A DNA stretch of 16,634 bases from Veillonella sp. (GCF_019414865.1 NZ_DXLG01000034.1:1-16634), one strand, 5' to 3'. Positions 6,738 to 14,391 are shown, numbered from the stretch's first letter. Numbers and translations: made by a program. Notes: generated from the sequence alone by a model not told the origin.

Positions 6738-7994
6738 TTATAGGTTGGAGAAATCGAGAGTGCCAAACAAATCATCATATGTTTCAGCACGACGAATTTG
6801 TGTAACAGAGCCATCTTTATGTAATAACAACTCAGCAGAACGCAATTTACCATTATAGTTAAAGCCCATAGAATGACCATGTGCACCAGCATCATGAATG
6901 ATGATACGATCACCAATATCAATTTTTGGCAATTCACGTTGGATAGCAAACTTATCGTTATTTTCACATAAGGAGCCCGTTACATCATATACATGGTCCT
7001 TAGGCGCATTTTCTTTACCCATTACAGTAATATGGTGATAAGAACCATATAATGCTGGACGCATAAGATTTGCCATGCAAGAATCAAGACCAATGTAATG
7101 ACGATAAATATCTTTTTTGTGAATCGCTGTAGAAACTAGGTAACCAAATGGACCTGTAACCATACGACCACATTCATAAGCTAATGCTACATCACCAAGA
7201 CCATTAGCTACGAGAATTCTATTGTAAGCCTCTTCTACACCCTTACTAAGCGCTTTGAAGTCTACAGGTGTTTGTTCTGGTTTATAAGCAACACCTACGC
7301 CACCACCAAGATCGATAAACTCAACATTGATGCCAAGCTCATTTTTAATATCTACGGCAAGATTAAAGCAAAGTTCAGCCGTGCCAACTAAGCCATCGAT
7401 ATCAAGTTCATTAGAAACAACCATTGTATGGATACCAAAGTGTTTTACACCTTTTGCTTGTAGTTGTTTGTAGGCTTCAAAAATTTGTTCACGAGTCATA
7501 CCGTATTTAGCTTCTTCAGGAAGGCCAATAATTGTATTGCCCCCTTCTTTTAAGGAGCCTGGGTTATAACGAACGCAGAACGTATCAGGCAAAGAACCAT
7601 GATTTTTTTCTAAATATTCAATATGAGTAATATCATCTAGGTTGATAATAGCACCCATTTCTAGTGCTTTTTTATATTCCACATAAGGTGTGTCATTAGA
7701 TGTGAACATAATGTCATGACCTGTAATGCCCACTTTTTCGCATAGCATCAACTCTGCCAAGGAAGAGCAGTCTGCACCTACTCCAAGTTTTTGTAACACA
7801 CGCATAATATATGGATTTGGAGTCGCTTTTACAGCAAAATATTGTTTAAACCCTTTATTCCAAGAAAATGCATCGATGAAAGATTTCATATTTTCAATGA
7901 TACCTTCTTCATCGTAAATATGAAATGGTGTTGGATATTGGGCAATAATATTTTCTAATTGTTCAGCTGTAAACGGAACTGTTTTTGTATTCAT
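6738..7994 (-). CDS. lysA: Diaminopimelate decarboxylase (LysA), PLP enzyme
   Basis: This 418-residue fold-type III PLP enzyme makes L-lysine from meso-diaminopimelate. An N-terminal alanine-racemase-like barrel carries the PLP lysine, Lys56 in FAVKATPNP, and the phosphate-binding glycines GGG at 230-232. The C-terminal domain has ECGR (274-277) and the Cys343-Glu344 pair (SLCENNDKFA) that reaches across the dimer. The usual HxHIGSQ motif is replaced by IHTMVVSNELD, and the end reads KLRSAELLL. Both are as I recall for a clostridial/Bacteroidetes clade of LysA. A TTG at 8012 would add six residues; the ATG at 7994 is chosen because GCGAGG lies 5 bases upstream. Lysine and ornithine decarboxylases share this fold, but the overall sequence favours LysA. 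A doxX terminator lies immediately upstream, so its promoter is unclear. Confidence 0.9.
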   Translation of the reverse strand: MNTKTVPFTAEQLENIIAQYPTPFHIYDEEGIIENMKSFIDAFSWNKGFKQYFAVKATPNPYIMRVLQKLGVGADCSSLAELMLCEKVGITGHDIMFTSNDTPYVEYKKALEMGAIINLDDITHIEYLEKNHGSLPDTFCVRYNPGSLKEGGNTIIGLPEEAKYGMTREQIFEAYKQLQAKGVKHFGIHTMVVSNELDIDGLVGTAELCFNLAVDIKNELGINVEFIDLGGGVGVAYKPEQTPVDFKALSKGVEEAYNRILVANGLGDVALAYECGRMVTGPFGYLVSTAIHKKDIYRHYIGLDSCMANLMRPALYGSYHHITVMGKENAPKDHVYDVTGSLCENNDKFAIQRELPKIDIGDRIIIHDAGAHGHSMGFNYNGKLRSAELLLHKDGSVTQIRRAETYDDLFGTLDFSNL

Positions 7995-7999
7995 AATAA

Positions 8000-8005
8000 C
8001 CTCGC
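8000..8005 (-). promoter_or_regulatory. Ribosome binding site fixing the lysA start
   Basis: GCGAGG on the minus strand lies 5 bases before the ATG at 7994. It falls inside the longer frame that begins with a TTG at 8012, which argues against that longer start. Confidence 0.65.
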
Positions 8006-8013
8006 TACACAAA

Positions 8014-8039
8014 TAAAAGACTCATCAATCGACGAGTCT
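8014..8039 (-). terminator. Terminator of the doxX gene, just before lysA
   Basis: On the minus strand, AGACTC (8039-8034) pairs with GAGTCT (8023-8018), with an extra GA/TC pairing inside, and is followed by TTTTATTT. It lies 14 bases after the DoxX stop codon and about 20 bases before the lysA start, so lysA would need readthrough or a promoter inside doxX. Confidence 0.7.
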
Positions 8040-8052
8040 ATTATCCTAATTA

Positions 8053-8469
8053 TTATTTAAATAAAGCTTTATCTAGGCTATAGCGACCTGCACCTGCGAA
8101 GAATAACATAAGTGCACCAAAGCCCATTTGAGATGGATAGTCCCAACTAAAGAAGCTGCCACTAAGATTTAATACTGTGGCCACTGCTAATGTACCAATA
8201 AGTAGCAGTGATCCAATCCGTGTAAATAGACCAATTGCTATAAGTACGCCGCCTATCATTTCAGCATATGCTGCCATAGTACCTAATATTTCATAACCAC
8301 CAGGTACACCTAATGGTGCCAACATAGCTCCAACTTTATAAAGGCCTTCAGCACCGCTCAAATACTTTAAATATCCATGATAAAACATGGAAATACCAAG
8401 TGCCAAACGATAAACTAAGAGGCCAAAATTAACATAATTAGGTTTACTTTTAAAAATAAAGCTCAACAT
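8053..8469 (-). CDS. DoxX-family integral membrane protein
   Basis: This 138-residue hydrophobic protein has about four predicted membrane helices (roughly residues 14-34, 58-80, 84-104 and 112-130), matching the DoxX/SURF4-like family in length and layout. Recognisable pieces are RLALGISMFYHGYLK near the N-terminus, AEMIGGVLIAIGLFTR in the middle and MGFGALMLFFAGAGRYSLD near the end. DoxX proteins have been linked to thiosulfate:quinone oxidoreductase in archaea and to oxidative stress membrane complexes in mycobacteria. The function here cannot be stated more closely. The ATG at 8469 has GAAGGA 7 bases upstream. It has its own near-ideal promoter and a terminator, so it is probably a single-gene unit. 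Confidence 0.85.
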   Translation of the reverse strand: MLSFIFKSKPNYVNFGLLVYRLALGISMFYHGYLKYLSGAEGLYKVGAMLAPLGVPGGYEILGTMAAYAEMIGGVLIAIGLFTRIGSLLLIGTLAVATVLNLSGSFFSWDYPSQMGFGALMLFFAGAGRYSLDKALFK

Positions 8470-8497
8470 AGTAATCCTTCTTTCAGGTTAAACAACA

Positions 8498-8511
8498 TCG
8501 AAATAATTCGA
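8498..8511. promoter_or_regulatory. Dyad at the predicted doxX transcription start
   Basis: TCGAAATAATTCGA has perfect 5-base arms (TCGAA/TTCGA) around ATAA. It begins at about +1 of the predicted doxX transcript, a typical repressor position. The binding protein is unknown. Confidence 0.45.
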
Positions 8512-8518
8512 TAACCAT

Positions 8519-8547
8519 ATTATAAAGGTCAGTAACTACCGTGTCAA
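8519..8547 (-). promoter_or_regulatory. Perfect consensus promoter of doxX
   Basis: On the minus strand, TTGACA (8547-8542), a 17-base spacer and TATAAT (8524-8519) match the sigma-A consensus at all 12 positions. A promoter this strong in front of a small membrane protein gene is usually held down by a repressor, in keeping with the dyad at 8498-8511. Confidence 0.85.
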
Positions 8548-8563
8548 ACTAGACTCAATATTA

Positions 8564-8577
8564 AATTCTATAGAATT
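8564..8577. repeat. Perfect 14-base palindrome upstream of the doxX promoter
   Basis: AATTCTATAGAATT is perfectly self-complementary and lies about 17 bases upstream of the doxX -35 box. A second perfect palindrome, TTGTATACAA, is at 8588-8597. They could be activator or repressor sites, but in AT-rich spacer DNA chance is also possible. Confidence 0.35.
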
Positions 8578-8651
8578 ATAACATATATTGTATACAAAAT
8601 CAATTTTATCGATTTGATAATCCTCATATAGCTGATTTAGATAAATACAAA

Positions 8652-8703
8652 AATAATCCTAATGAAAAAGTGAACATATAGTTCATAATTCATTAGGATT
8701 ATT
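8652..8703 (-). terminator. Long hairpin terminator of groESL
   Basis: A perfect 15-base stem (8652-8666 / 8689-8703) encloses a second small stem, TGAAC (8671-8675) / GTTCA (8681-8685). On the minus strand the stem is followed by TTTTTGTATTT. It lies about 30 bases after the groEL stop codon. Confidence 0.85.
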
Positions 8704-8736
8704 CTAAATCTTATAGATTATGCGCTAAGCAGTTGA

Positions 8737-10362
8737 TTACATCATACCGCCCATGCCACCCATTGGAGGCATTGCAGGAACTGCAGCATTTTCTTCTACT
8801 TTGTCAGCTACGATTGTTTCAGTAGTCAATACAAGAGATGCAATGGATGCAGCATTTTGAAGAGCAGAACGTGTAACTTTTGCAGGATCCACGATACCAG
8901 CTTTTACCATGTCGATGTATTCTTCAGTCAAAGCATTGAAGCCAACGCCAGCTTCAGTATTTTTAACTTTTTCAACTACAACGGAGCCTTCAAGACCAGC
9001 ATTGTAAGCGATTTGACGAAGAGGTTCTTCTACTGCACGTTTAACAAGGTTGATACCAGTTTGAACATCACCAGTAGCTTCCAATGTGTTCAATGCAGGG
9101 ATGATGTCGATGAATGTAGTACCACCACCAGCTACGATACCTTCTTCAACAGCAGCGCGAGTTGCGTTCAATGCGTCTTCGATACGAAGTTTTTTATCTT
9201 TCATTTCAACTTCTGTAGCAGCACCTACTTCGATAACTGCAACACCACCTGACAATTTAGCAAGACGTTCTTGTAATTTTTCACGGTCGAATTCAGAAGT
9301 TGTTTCTTCTACTTGTGCACGGATTTGGCTAACGCGTTTAGCGATAACATCTTTATCGCCTACACCATCGATGATTGTAGTTTCATCTTTAGTGATACGA
9401 ACTTGACGAGCTGTACCAAGATCTGTAAGTTCTACAGAATCAAGTTTACGGCCCATATCTTCAGTAATTACAGTACCACCAGTCAAGATAGCAATATCTT
9501 CAAGCATAGCTTTACGACGGTCACCGAAGCCAGGAGCTTTAACTGCTACAGCTTTGAATGTACCACGTAAGCGGTTTACTACCAATGTAGCCAATGCTTC
9601 ACCTTCTACATCTTCAGCGATGATAAGAAGTTCTTTACCTACTTTTACAACTTTTTCAAGTGTTGGCAACATATCTGCGATAGCACTAATTTTACGGTCA
9701 GTAATCAAGATGTATGGGTTATCCATAACTGCTTCCATACGGTCAGGATCAGTTACCATGTATGGGGAAATGTAACCGCGGTCGAATTGCATACCTTCTA
9801 CTACGTTTAATGCTGTTTGCAAGCCTTTGGATTCTTCTACAGTGATAACGCCGTCGTTACCAACTTTTTCCATAGCTTCAGCAATCAAACCACCAATTTC
9901 TTCATCAGCTGCAGATACGCTAGCAACTTGTGCGATTTCAGCTTTACCAGAAACTTTAATGGAGCGTTTTTTAATTTCTTCTACCAAAGTTTTTACTGCT
10001 GTTTCAATACCTTTTTTCAAGATCATTGGGTTAGCACCAGCTGCTACGTTGCGCATACCTTCTTGAATCATAGCTTGTGCCAATACAGTTGCAGTAGTAG
10101 TACCGTCACCTGCTACGTCATTAGTTTTAGTAGCAACTTCTTTAACTAATTGAGCACCCATGTTTTCAAATGGATCTGGAAGTTCGATATCACGAGCAAT
10201 TGTTACACCATCGTTTGTGATTGTTGGAGAACCGAATTTTTTATCCAATACAACATTACGGCCTTTTGGTCCTAATGTAACTTTTACAGCATTTGCCAAT
10301 TGATCAACGCCACGGCCTAATGCGCGACGAGCTTCTTCATTAAACAAGATTTCTTTTGCCAT
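8737..10362 (-). CDS. groL: GroEL, 60-kDa chaperonin
   Basis: This 541-residue protein is the standard bacterial chaperonin that, with GroES, folds proteins in an ATP-driven double-ring chamber. The N-terminus MAKEILFNEEARRALGRG, the nucleotide-binding sequence LGPKGRNVVLD, the catalytic stretch NDVAGDGTTTATVLAQ, and VEEGIVAGGGT near residue 410 are all intact. The C-terminal Gly/Met tail (MPPMGGMGGMM) is typical. The ATG at 10362 has TAGGAGG upstream. It is the second gene of the heat-shock operon behind groES, with a 111-base gap that holds a small hairpin next to its ribosome site. Expression should follow HrcA through the CIRCE element upstream of groES. Confidence 0.99.
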   Translation of the reverse strand: MAKEILFNEEARRALGRGVDQLANAVKVTLGPKGRNVVLDKKFGSPTITNDGVTIARDIELPDPFENMGAQLVKEVATKTNDVAGDGTTTATVLAQAMIQEGMRNVAAGANPMILKKGIETAVKTLVEEIKKRSIKVSGKAEIAQVASVSAADEEIGGLIAEAMEKVGNDGVITVEESKGLQTALNVVEGMQFDRGYISPYMVTDPDRMEAVMDNPYILITDRKISAIADMLPTLEKVVKVGKELLIIAEDVEGEALATLVVNRLRGTFKAVAVKAPGFGDRRKAMLEDIAILTGGTVITEDMGRKLDSVELTDLGTARQVRITKDETTIIDGVGDKDVIAKRVSQIRAQVEETTSEFDREKLQERLAKLSGGVAVIEVGAATEVEMKDKKLRIEDALNATRAAVEEGIVAGGGTTFIDIIPALNTLEATGDVQTGINLVKRAVEEPLRQIAYNAGLEGSVVVEKVKNTEAGVGFNALTEEYIDMVKAGIVDPAKVTRSALQNAASIASLVLTTETIVADKVEENAAVPAMPPMGGMGGMM

Positions 10363-10377
10363 ATGTATTACCTCCTA

Positions 10378-10392
10378 GATAGTAACACTATC
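10378..10392 (-). other. Small mRNA hairpin before the groEL ribosome site
   Basis: GATAGT (10378-10383) and ACTATC (10387-10392) form a perfect 6-base stem with a 3-base loop. On the mRNA it ends a few bases before the groEL Shine-Dalgarno sequence. It may shape groEL mRNA stability, processing or translation relative to groES; this is inference. Confidence 0.4.
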
Positions 10393-10473
10393 CAATGTAA
10401 TGAATTATATGCCCTAAAGCAATAAGTAATATATCAATAGTATAGTTAGCCTGATAAAGCTATAAGTTAGCTA

Positions 10474-10755
10474 TTATAATACTGCTAAGATATCGCGTTC
10501 GCTAATGATCAAATGAGTAGCGCCATCGATTTCTAATTCGCTACCTGCATATTTTGCGAACATAACAGTATCGCCAACTTTAACTTCTGGAGCTACACGT
10601 TGACCATTGTCATAAACTTTACCAGCACCTACAGCTACTACTACACCTTCTTGAGGTTTTTCTTTTGCTGTATCAGGAAGGAAAATACCACTTTTAGTTT
10701 TTTCTTCTTTTGCTTCTAAACGGATAAGAACGCGGTCAGCTAATGGTTTTAACAT
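10474..10755 (-). CDS. groS: GroES, 10-kDa co-chaperonin
   Basis: This 93-residue protein is the heptameric lid for GroEL. It has the typical start MLKPLADRVLIRLEAKEEKT, the mobile loop around residues 16-32 (KTKSGIFLPDTAKEKP), the PQEGVVVAVG stretch and the DTVMFAKYAGSE segment. Its length is normal for the family. The ATG at 10755 has AAGGAG upstream. It is the first gene of groESL, preceded by a perfect CIRCE element and strong promoter sequences. Confidence 0.99.
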   Translation of the reverse strand: MLKPLADRVLIRLEAKEEKTKSGIFLPDTAKEKPQEGVVVAVGAGKVYDNGQRVAPEVKVGDTVMFAKYAGSELEIDGATHLIISERDILAVL

Positions 10756-10796
10756 ATGATGTCACTCCTTATTTACTAGTTATTATTTACAATTTA

Positions 10797-10823
10797 TTAG
10801 CACTCTAAGTTACCGAGTGCTAA
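10797..10823. promoter_or_regulatory. CIRCE operator for HrcA
   Basis: TTAGCACTC (10797-10805), nine bases, then GAGTGCTAA (10815-10823) match the CIRCE consensus exactly. HrcA binds this element and represses class I heat-shock genes. It overlaps the expected transcription start of groES and touches the -10 box at 10823. Confidence 0.98.
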
Positions 10824-10862
10824 TTACATGTATTATTATAACCGATGTCAAAATAAATGCAA
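10823..10862 (-). promoter_or_regulatory. groESL promoter region with two overlapping candidates
   Basis: On the minus strand, TTGACA (10851-10846), a 17-base spacer and TGTAAT (10828-10823) form one promoter. TTGCAT (10862-10857), a 16-base spacer and TATAAT (10840-10835) form a second, 12 bases upstream. Both would be blocked by HrcA on the adjoining CIRCE element. The sequence alone does not say which one is used. Confidence 0.75.
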
Positions 10863-10911
10863 GCAGAAATTTTGATTTTTTGACTTTTTAGTTTTTATTT
10901 GATGTTAGACA

Positions 10912-10947
10912 CAAAAAAACTAGTATAAGTTTTATCCTTATACTAGT
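10912..10947 (-). terminator. Terminator of the thiL-tsa-two-component operon
   Basis: On the minus strand, ACTAGTATAAG (10947-10937) pairs perfectly with CTTATACTAGT (10929-10919), and seven T residues follow. It ends the operon just after the response regulator gene and shields the groES promoter from readthrough. Confidence 0.9.
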
Positions 10948-10955
10948 CTTTTCAT

Positions 10956-11522
10956 CTATTTAGAAACTTGATTAATTAATGCCTTACAGATATTAACAAT
11001 ACTATCACGTTTCTTCATACTTAGGGCACGAATGCGATTGTACGCTTCCTCTTCAGATAAAGAGTATAGCTCCATCAATATACCGGTAGCCTTTTGAATG
11101 ATTTTACGATCTTCTAATGACTGTTCTAATTCTGCCATTTTTTCACGTAGCTGAGCATCACTATGATAACGGCCTAATGCCATTTCTAAGGTGGGAACTA
11201 ATTGCTCTTCACGTACAGGTTTTATTAAATAGCCATATACGCCAGATTCTCTAGCCTTATCAATTAAATCCTGTTGACTATAGCTTGTTAATAGTACGAC
11301 TGGTGCTTCATGGTGAAAGCCAATTTGACGTGCTGCTTCGATGCCATCTAACTCCGGCATTTTTACATCCATTAGAACAATATCAGGCTTATATTTTTTA
11401 CAAAGCTTAATGGCTTCCACTCCATTAGTGCCTTCTGCTACAACTTCATGACCACAGGATTCAATAATATCGCGTAGATCCATACGTATAAGGGATTCAT
11501 CATCCACTATTAAAACGCGCAT
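10956..11522 (-). CDS. Response regulator with ANTAR RNA-binding domain (EutV-like)
   Basis: This 188-residue protein has an N-terminal receiver domain (1-120) with the acidic pair Asp7/Asp8, phosphoacceptor Asp52 in MDVKMPELDG, Thr79/Ser80 and Lys101 in IKPV. A coiled linker (about 122-137) leads to a C-terminal ANTAR domain with the family pattern IIQKATGILMELYSLSEEEA and then YNRIRALSMKKR. ANTAR domains bind tandem RNA hairpins in nascent transcripts and block nearby terminators, as in EutV and NasR. The protein is therefore predicted to act by antitermination rather than by binding promoters. Its ATG directly follows the stop of the histidine kinase gene, its likely partner, with GGAG 6 bases before the start. 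Its target genes are unknown. Confidence 0.95.
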   Translation of the reverse strand: MRVLIVDDESLIRMDLRDIIESCGHEVVAEGTNGVEAIKLCKKYKPDIVLMDVKMPELDGIEAARQIGFHHEAPVVLLTSYSQQDLIDKARESGVYGYLIKPVREEQLVPTLEMALGRYHSDAQLREKMAELEQSLEDRKIIQKATGILMELYSLSEEEAYNRIRALSMKKRDSIVNICKALINQVSK

Positions 11523-12911
11523 TTACTTCTCCTTCTTCATATGTATTGTTACTAGTACACCAACATCTGTATTTTCTACAGATAGTTTACCTTTTAACTC
11601 ATGGGTAACTAAATTATTAATGATAGTTAGTCCTAATCGCTTGTTAGAATTAATAGAAAACTCTGGAGGCAACCCTTTACCCGTATCAGAAAAAGCTAAT
11701 ACAATATATTCCTCTGAATCTGTAACAGCTAAACGAATCTCTCCATTTTTACCATCTAAGCCATGTTCAAGGCTATTGGTAATTAGCTCATTAATTATGA
11801 GGGATACATAACTTGCCATATGAGAGGATATCAACATATCCTCTCCACTATAGGTAAACGTAACATCTTGGTCTTGTCGAACCATACTCATACGCAATAA
11901 GCGACATAGCTCGTCATAAATTGATCGGATACCTATATAATCCTCGTCATAATGGGATACAATATCGTGAACTAATGCCATACTTTCAATACGATTTATT
12001 CCCTCTTGCAAGGCTTGTTTAACCTCCGGCAAGCTAGAACGTCTAGCCTCCATACGCAACAATCCAGCTACGGTTTGTAAATTATTTTTTACACGATGAT
12101 GAACCTCTTTAATAATCGAGTTCTTTACCAATAACTCTTGTTGCTGTTTACTTTCACGGGTACAATCGTGAAGCACGAGGAAACAACGGGTTTCATTACG
12201 CCCCATAGCAATAGGAATCATATGTTGACGAATGACCATATCTTGATAGATCTCTTCACTAGTATATATTGTTCTATCATCTAACACTTGTTGGATGGCT
12301 GAAACTTTTAAGGTACTGCTATAAATTGATGAGCCCACAAGTCGTCGGTCAAATCCTAGCAAATCTACTAGTTGTATAGCGGCCTCATTACCATACAGAA
12401 TTCTATGAGAATCATCAAAGATAATTAAACCGTCAAAATATGAGATTGGTTCATACGATTGTATTTGCTCATCCGTAGCAGTCAGCATGAGCCGTTGCAT
12501 CGTATCTGACAAGGTATACTCTTGCTCATATTGCTCTATCTTAATAGACGGAGACACGGTAAAAGCTATGCCCCCAATAATACGACCACCATTATCTACA
12601 ACAGGAAAAACATGTTGTCGTTGATCATGTTCTACCCCAATAAGCGGTTGTCCATTTTCCATCATAGAATGCCATGTATTATTCCCTCTTAACTGTCGAG
12701 TAATAACACCTTGGTCACTTCGTTCAATACACAGCATATCGGCACGATGATGCATAGTACCTTGTGAGGACTCTAGAAGGGGTGTAAAAATCTGTATCCT
12801 TTGACGGGTCAATGACTCGCCAAAGGATATAAGTTTACTAATATGCTCTAATAATGAGGTTTGTAATGGACCTAATGGTGTTGTATTTAAAATATCTTGA
12901 CCGATATCCAC
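11523..12911 (-). CDS. Cytoplasmic sensor histidine kinase, HisKA_2 type (EutW-like)
   Basis: This 462-residue kinase has no membrane segment or signal peptide, so it senses a cytoplasmic cue. An N-terminal domain (about 1-130) resembles that of EutW-like kinases and is followed by a PAS-like domain (about 155-255). The HisKA_2 dimerisation helix has EVHHRVKNNLQT with probable phosphohistidine His272. The ATPase domain has the N box NELITNSLEHG (374-384), DTGKGLP (409-415) and RLGLTI (425-430). A TTG at 12929 would add six residues and overlap tsaD. I prefer the GTG at 12911, with AAAGAGGA 6 bases upstream and only two bases after the tsaD stop. It sits directly before an ANTAR response regulator gene, its likely partner. 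The signal is unknown. Confidence 0.93.
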   Translation of the reverse strand: MDIGQDILNTTPLGPLQTSLLEHISKLISFGESLTRQRIQIFTPLLESSQGTMHHRADMLCIERSDQGVITRQLRGNNTWHSMMENGQPLIGVEHDQRQHVFPVVDNGGRIIGGIAFTVSPSIKIEQYEQEYTLSDTMQRLMLTATDEQIQSYEPISYFDGLIIFDDSHRILYGNEAAIQLVDLLGFDRRLVGSSIYSSTLKVSAIQQVLDDRTIYTSEEIYQDMVIRQHMIPIAMGRNETRCFLVLHDCTRESKQQQELLVKNSIIKEVHHRVKNNLQTVAGLLRMEARRSSLPEVKQALQEGINRIESMALVHDIVSHYDEDYIGIRSIYDELCRLLRMSMVRQDQDVTFTYSGEDMLISSHMASYVSLIINELITNSLEHGLDGKNGEIRLAVTDSEEYIVLAFSDTGKGLPPEFSINSNKRLGLTIINNLVTHELKGKLSVENTDVGVLVTIHMKKEK

Positions 12912-12913
12912 GA

Positions 12914-13945
12914 TTAATCCTCTTTCCAAGATACATGACCAATTTCAACACTTGGTTTTGCATTCAATGTTAAATCTGCGAATTTACCGGCTTGGGCCAT
13001 ATAATAAGCGCGACAACCAATCATCGCTGCATTATCAGTGGACAAAATTTTATGAGGCTTGTAATAGGTAAATCCTTCTTTTTCGCACATCTTTTGTAAT
13101 GCTGTTTGTAAACCTTTATTAGCAGAAACACCGCCAGCTATGGTAATACGAGTTTCCCCCAATGTATGCGCTGCATCTCGTGTTTTCTCAACTAATACAT
13201 CTACAATCGCCTTTTGGAAGGACGCTGCAACGTCTGCTTGATTTATAGGTTCATTCTTTTGCTGCTTGCTATTTAAATAGTTTAACACAGCAGATTTCAA
13301 GCCACTAAAACTAAATTCGAAATTTCCAGGCTCACTCAAAGCCTTTGGAAATTCAATAGCATCTGGATTACCTTCAAGAGCTAATGCATCGATATGAGGG
13401 CCACCTGGGTAAGGGAACCCCATAACACGAGCAATTTTATCAAATGCTTCCCCCGCTGCGTCATCACGAGTCTGTCCAAGAATATCAAACTCTTCATAGC
13501 CTTTTACATGCACTAACATGGTATGACCACCAGACACAACGAGGCTTAAAAATGGAGGCTCCAATTCTGGATTGGCTAAGAAATTAGCAAAAATATGACC
13601 TTCCATATGATGAACCGGCACCAAAGGAATACCTGTAGCAAAGGATAATCCCTTCGCAGCAGCTACACCAACTAATAATGCGCCCACTAGACCTGGACCA
13701 TAGGTAACGCCAATATGGTCTATATCTTGTAAGGTTACATTTGCATCGCGCAATGCTTGATCTATGACAGGTATAACTTGTTCAATATGATGGCGTGATG
13801 CGATTTCTGGTACAACACCACCAAATTTTCTATGAATAGGCACTTGGCTAGAAATTACATTAGATAAAACAGTACGCCCATCCTTTAGGACGGATGCAGA
13901 TGTTTCATCGCAACTACTTTCCAAGGCTAATGTGTAAATACTCAT
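12914..13945 (-). CDS. tsaD: TsaD, tRNA threonylcarbamoyladenosine transferase subunit
   Basis: This 343-residue Kae1/TsaD-family ASKHA-fold protein transfers threonylcarbamoyl from the TsaC product to A37 of ANN-decoding tRNAs. The metal-binding motif is HMEGH with His113 and His117, and Asp304 (STDNAAMIG) is the third ligand. The ATP-fold signatures LESSCDET (8-15), TYGPGLVGALLVG (81-93) and VVSGGHT (136-142) are intact, and the length is normal. Its ATG overlaps the rimI stop in an ATGA junction, and the kinase gene begins almost at its stop. It is encoded with its partners TsaB and TsaE in this operon. TsaC is not in the window. Confidence 0.98.
   Translation of the reverse strand: MSIYTLALESSCDETSASVLKDGRTVLSNVISSQVPIHRKFGGVVPEIASRHHIEQVIPVIDQALRDANVTLQDIDHIGVTYGPGLVGALLVGVAAAKGLSFATGIPLVPVHHMEGHIFANFLANPELEPPFLSLVVSGGHTMLVHVKGYEEFDILGQTRDDAAGEAFDKIARVMGFPYPGGPHIDALALEGNPDAIEFPKALSEPGNFEFSFSGLKSAVLNYLNSKQQKNEPINQADVAASFQKAIVDVLVEKTRDAAHTLGETRITIAGGVSANKGLQTALQKMCEKEGFTYYKPHKILSTDNAAMIGCRAYYMAQAGKFADLTLNAKPSVEIGHVSWKED
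12918..12925 (-). promoter_or_regulatory. Ribosome binding site fixing the kinase GTG start
   Basis: AAAGAGGA on the minus strand lies 6 bases before the GTG at 12911, inside the last codons of tsaD. The alternative TTG at 12929 has no comparable site. Confidence 0.65.
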
Positions 13946-14391
13946 TCTATTTCCTCTGAAACGAGAGACATAATATAAGCATCCTCTTTTGGCTCTGAAT
14001 AATAATCTTTGCGAATTCCTTTAACAGTAAATCCTAGATTTCTATACATTGCCAAGGCAGGTAAATTAGATATGCGTACCTCCAAGAAGATTTCATGCAT
14101 CCCTCTATTCAAACATTCATCTATTAATTCTTTAGTAAGTTTTGAGCCATATCCCTTACCACGGGCGGAAGGTAAAATAGCAATATTCGTGATTTGTCCT
14201 TCATCGTATACAAGCCAAGCACCAGCATAGCCCACAATATGATTTTCTTCACAAATAACCATATATAACTTATTATCGGCCCCTTCAAGTTCAGCAAGTA
14301 CAGATTCTAAGCTCCATGGAACAGAAAAGGACTGTTGCTCTATATCATAAATGGCTTGAGCATCATCTACAGTAGCTAACCGAATCTCCAT
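13942..14391 (-). CDS. rimI: RimI, GNAT N-acetyltransferase (ribosomal protein S18 alanine)
   Basis: This 149-residue GNAT protein has the acetyl-CoA pyrophosphate-binding motif RGKGYG (77-82), the catalytic-type residues Glu104 in FLEVRISN and Tyr116 in AMYRNLGF, and the N-terminal part typical of RimI (IEQQSFSVPWS). RimI acetylates the N-terminal alanine of ribosomal protein S18 in E. coli; other substrates are possible. The gene lies between tsaB and tsaD, its usual place in many bacteria. Its ATG shares one base with the tsaB stop (TAATG), and its stop overlaps the tsaD start by 4 bases, so translation is probably coupled. Confidence 0.95.
   Translation of the reverse strand: MEIRLATVDDAQAIYDIEQQSFSVPWSLESVLAELEGADNKLYMVICEENHIVGYAGAWLVYDEGQITNIAILPSARGKGYGSKLTKELIDECLNRGMHEIFLEVRISNLPALAMYRNLGFTVKGIRKDYYSEPKEDAYIMSLVSEEIE

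Noticed and set aside
6738..7994. lysA product as a carboxynorspermidine, ornithine or lysine decarboxylase
   Set aside because: The sequence around ECGR, SLCENNDKFA and KLRSAELLL fits the LysA clade, and its length exceeds carboxynorspermidine decarboxylase.
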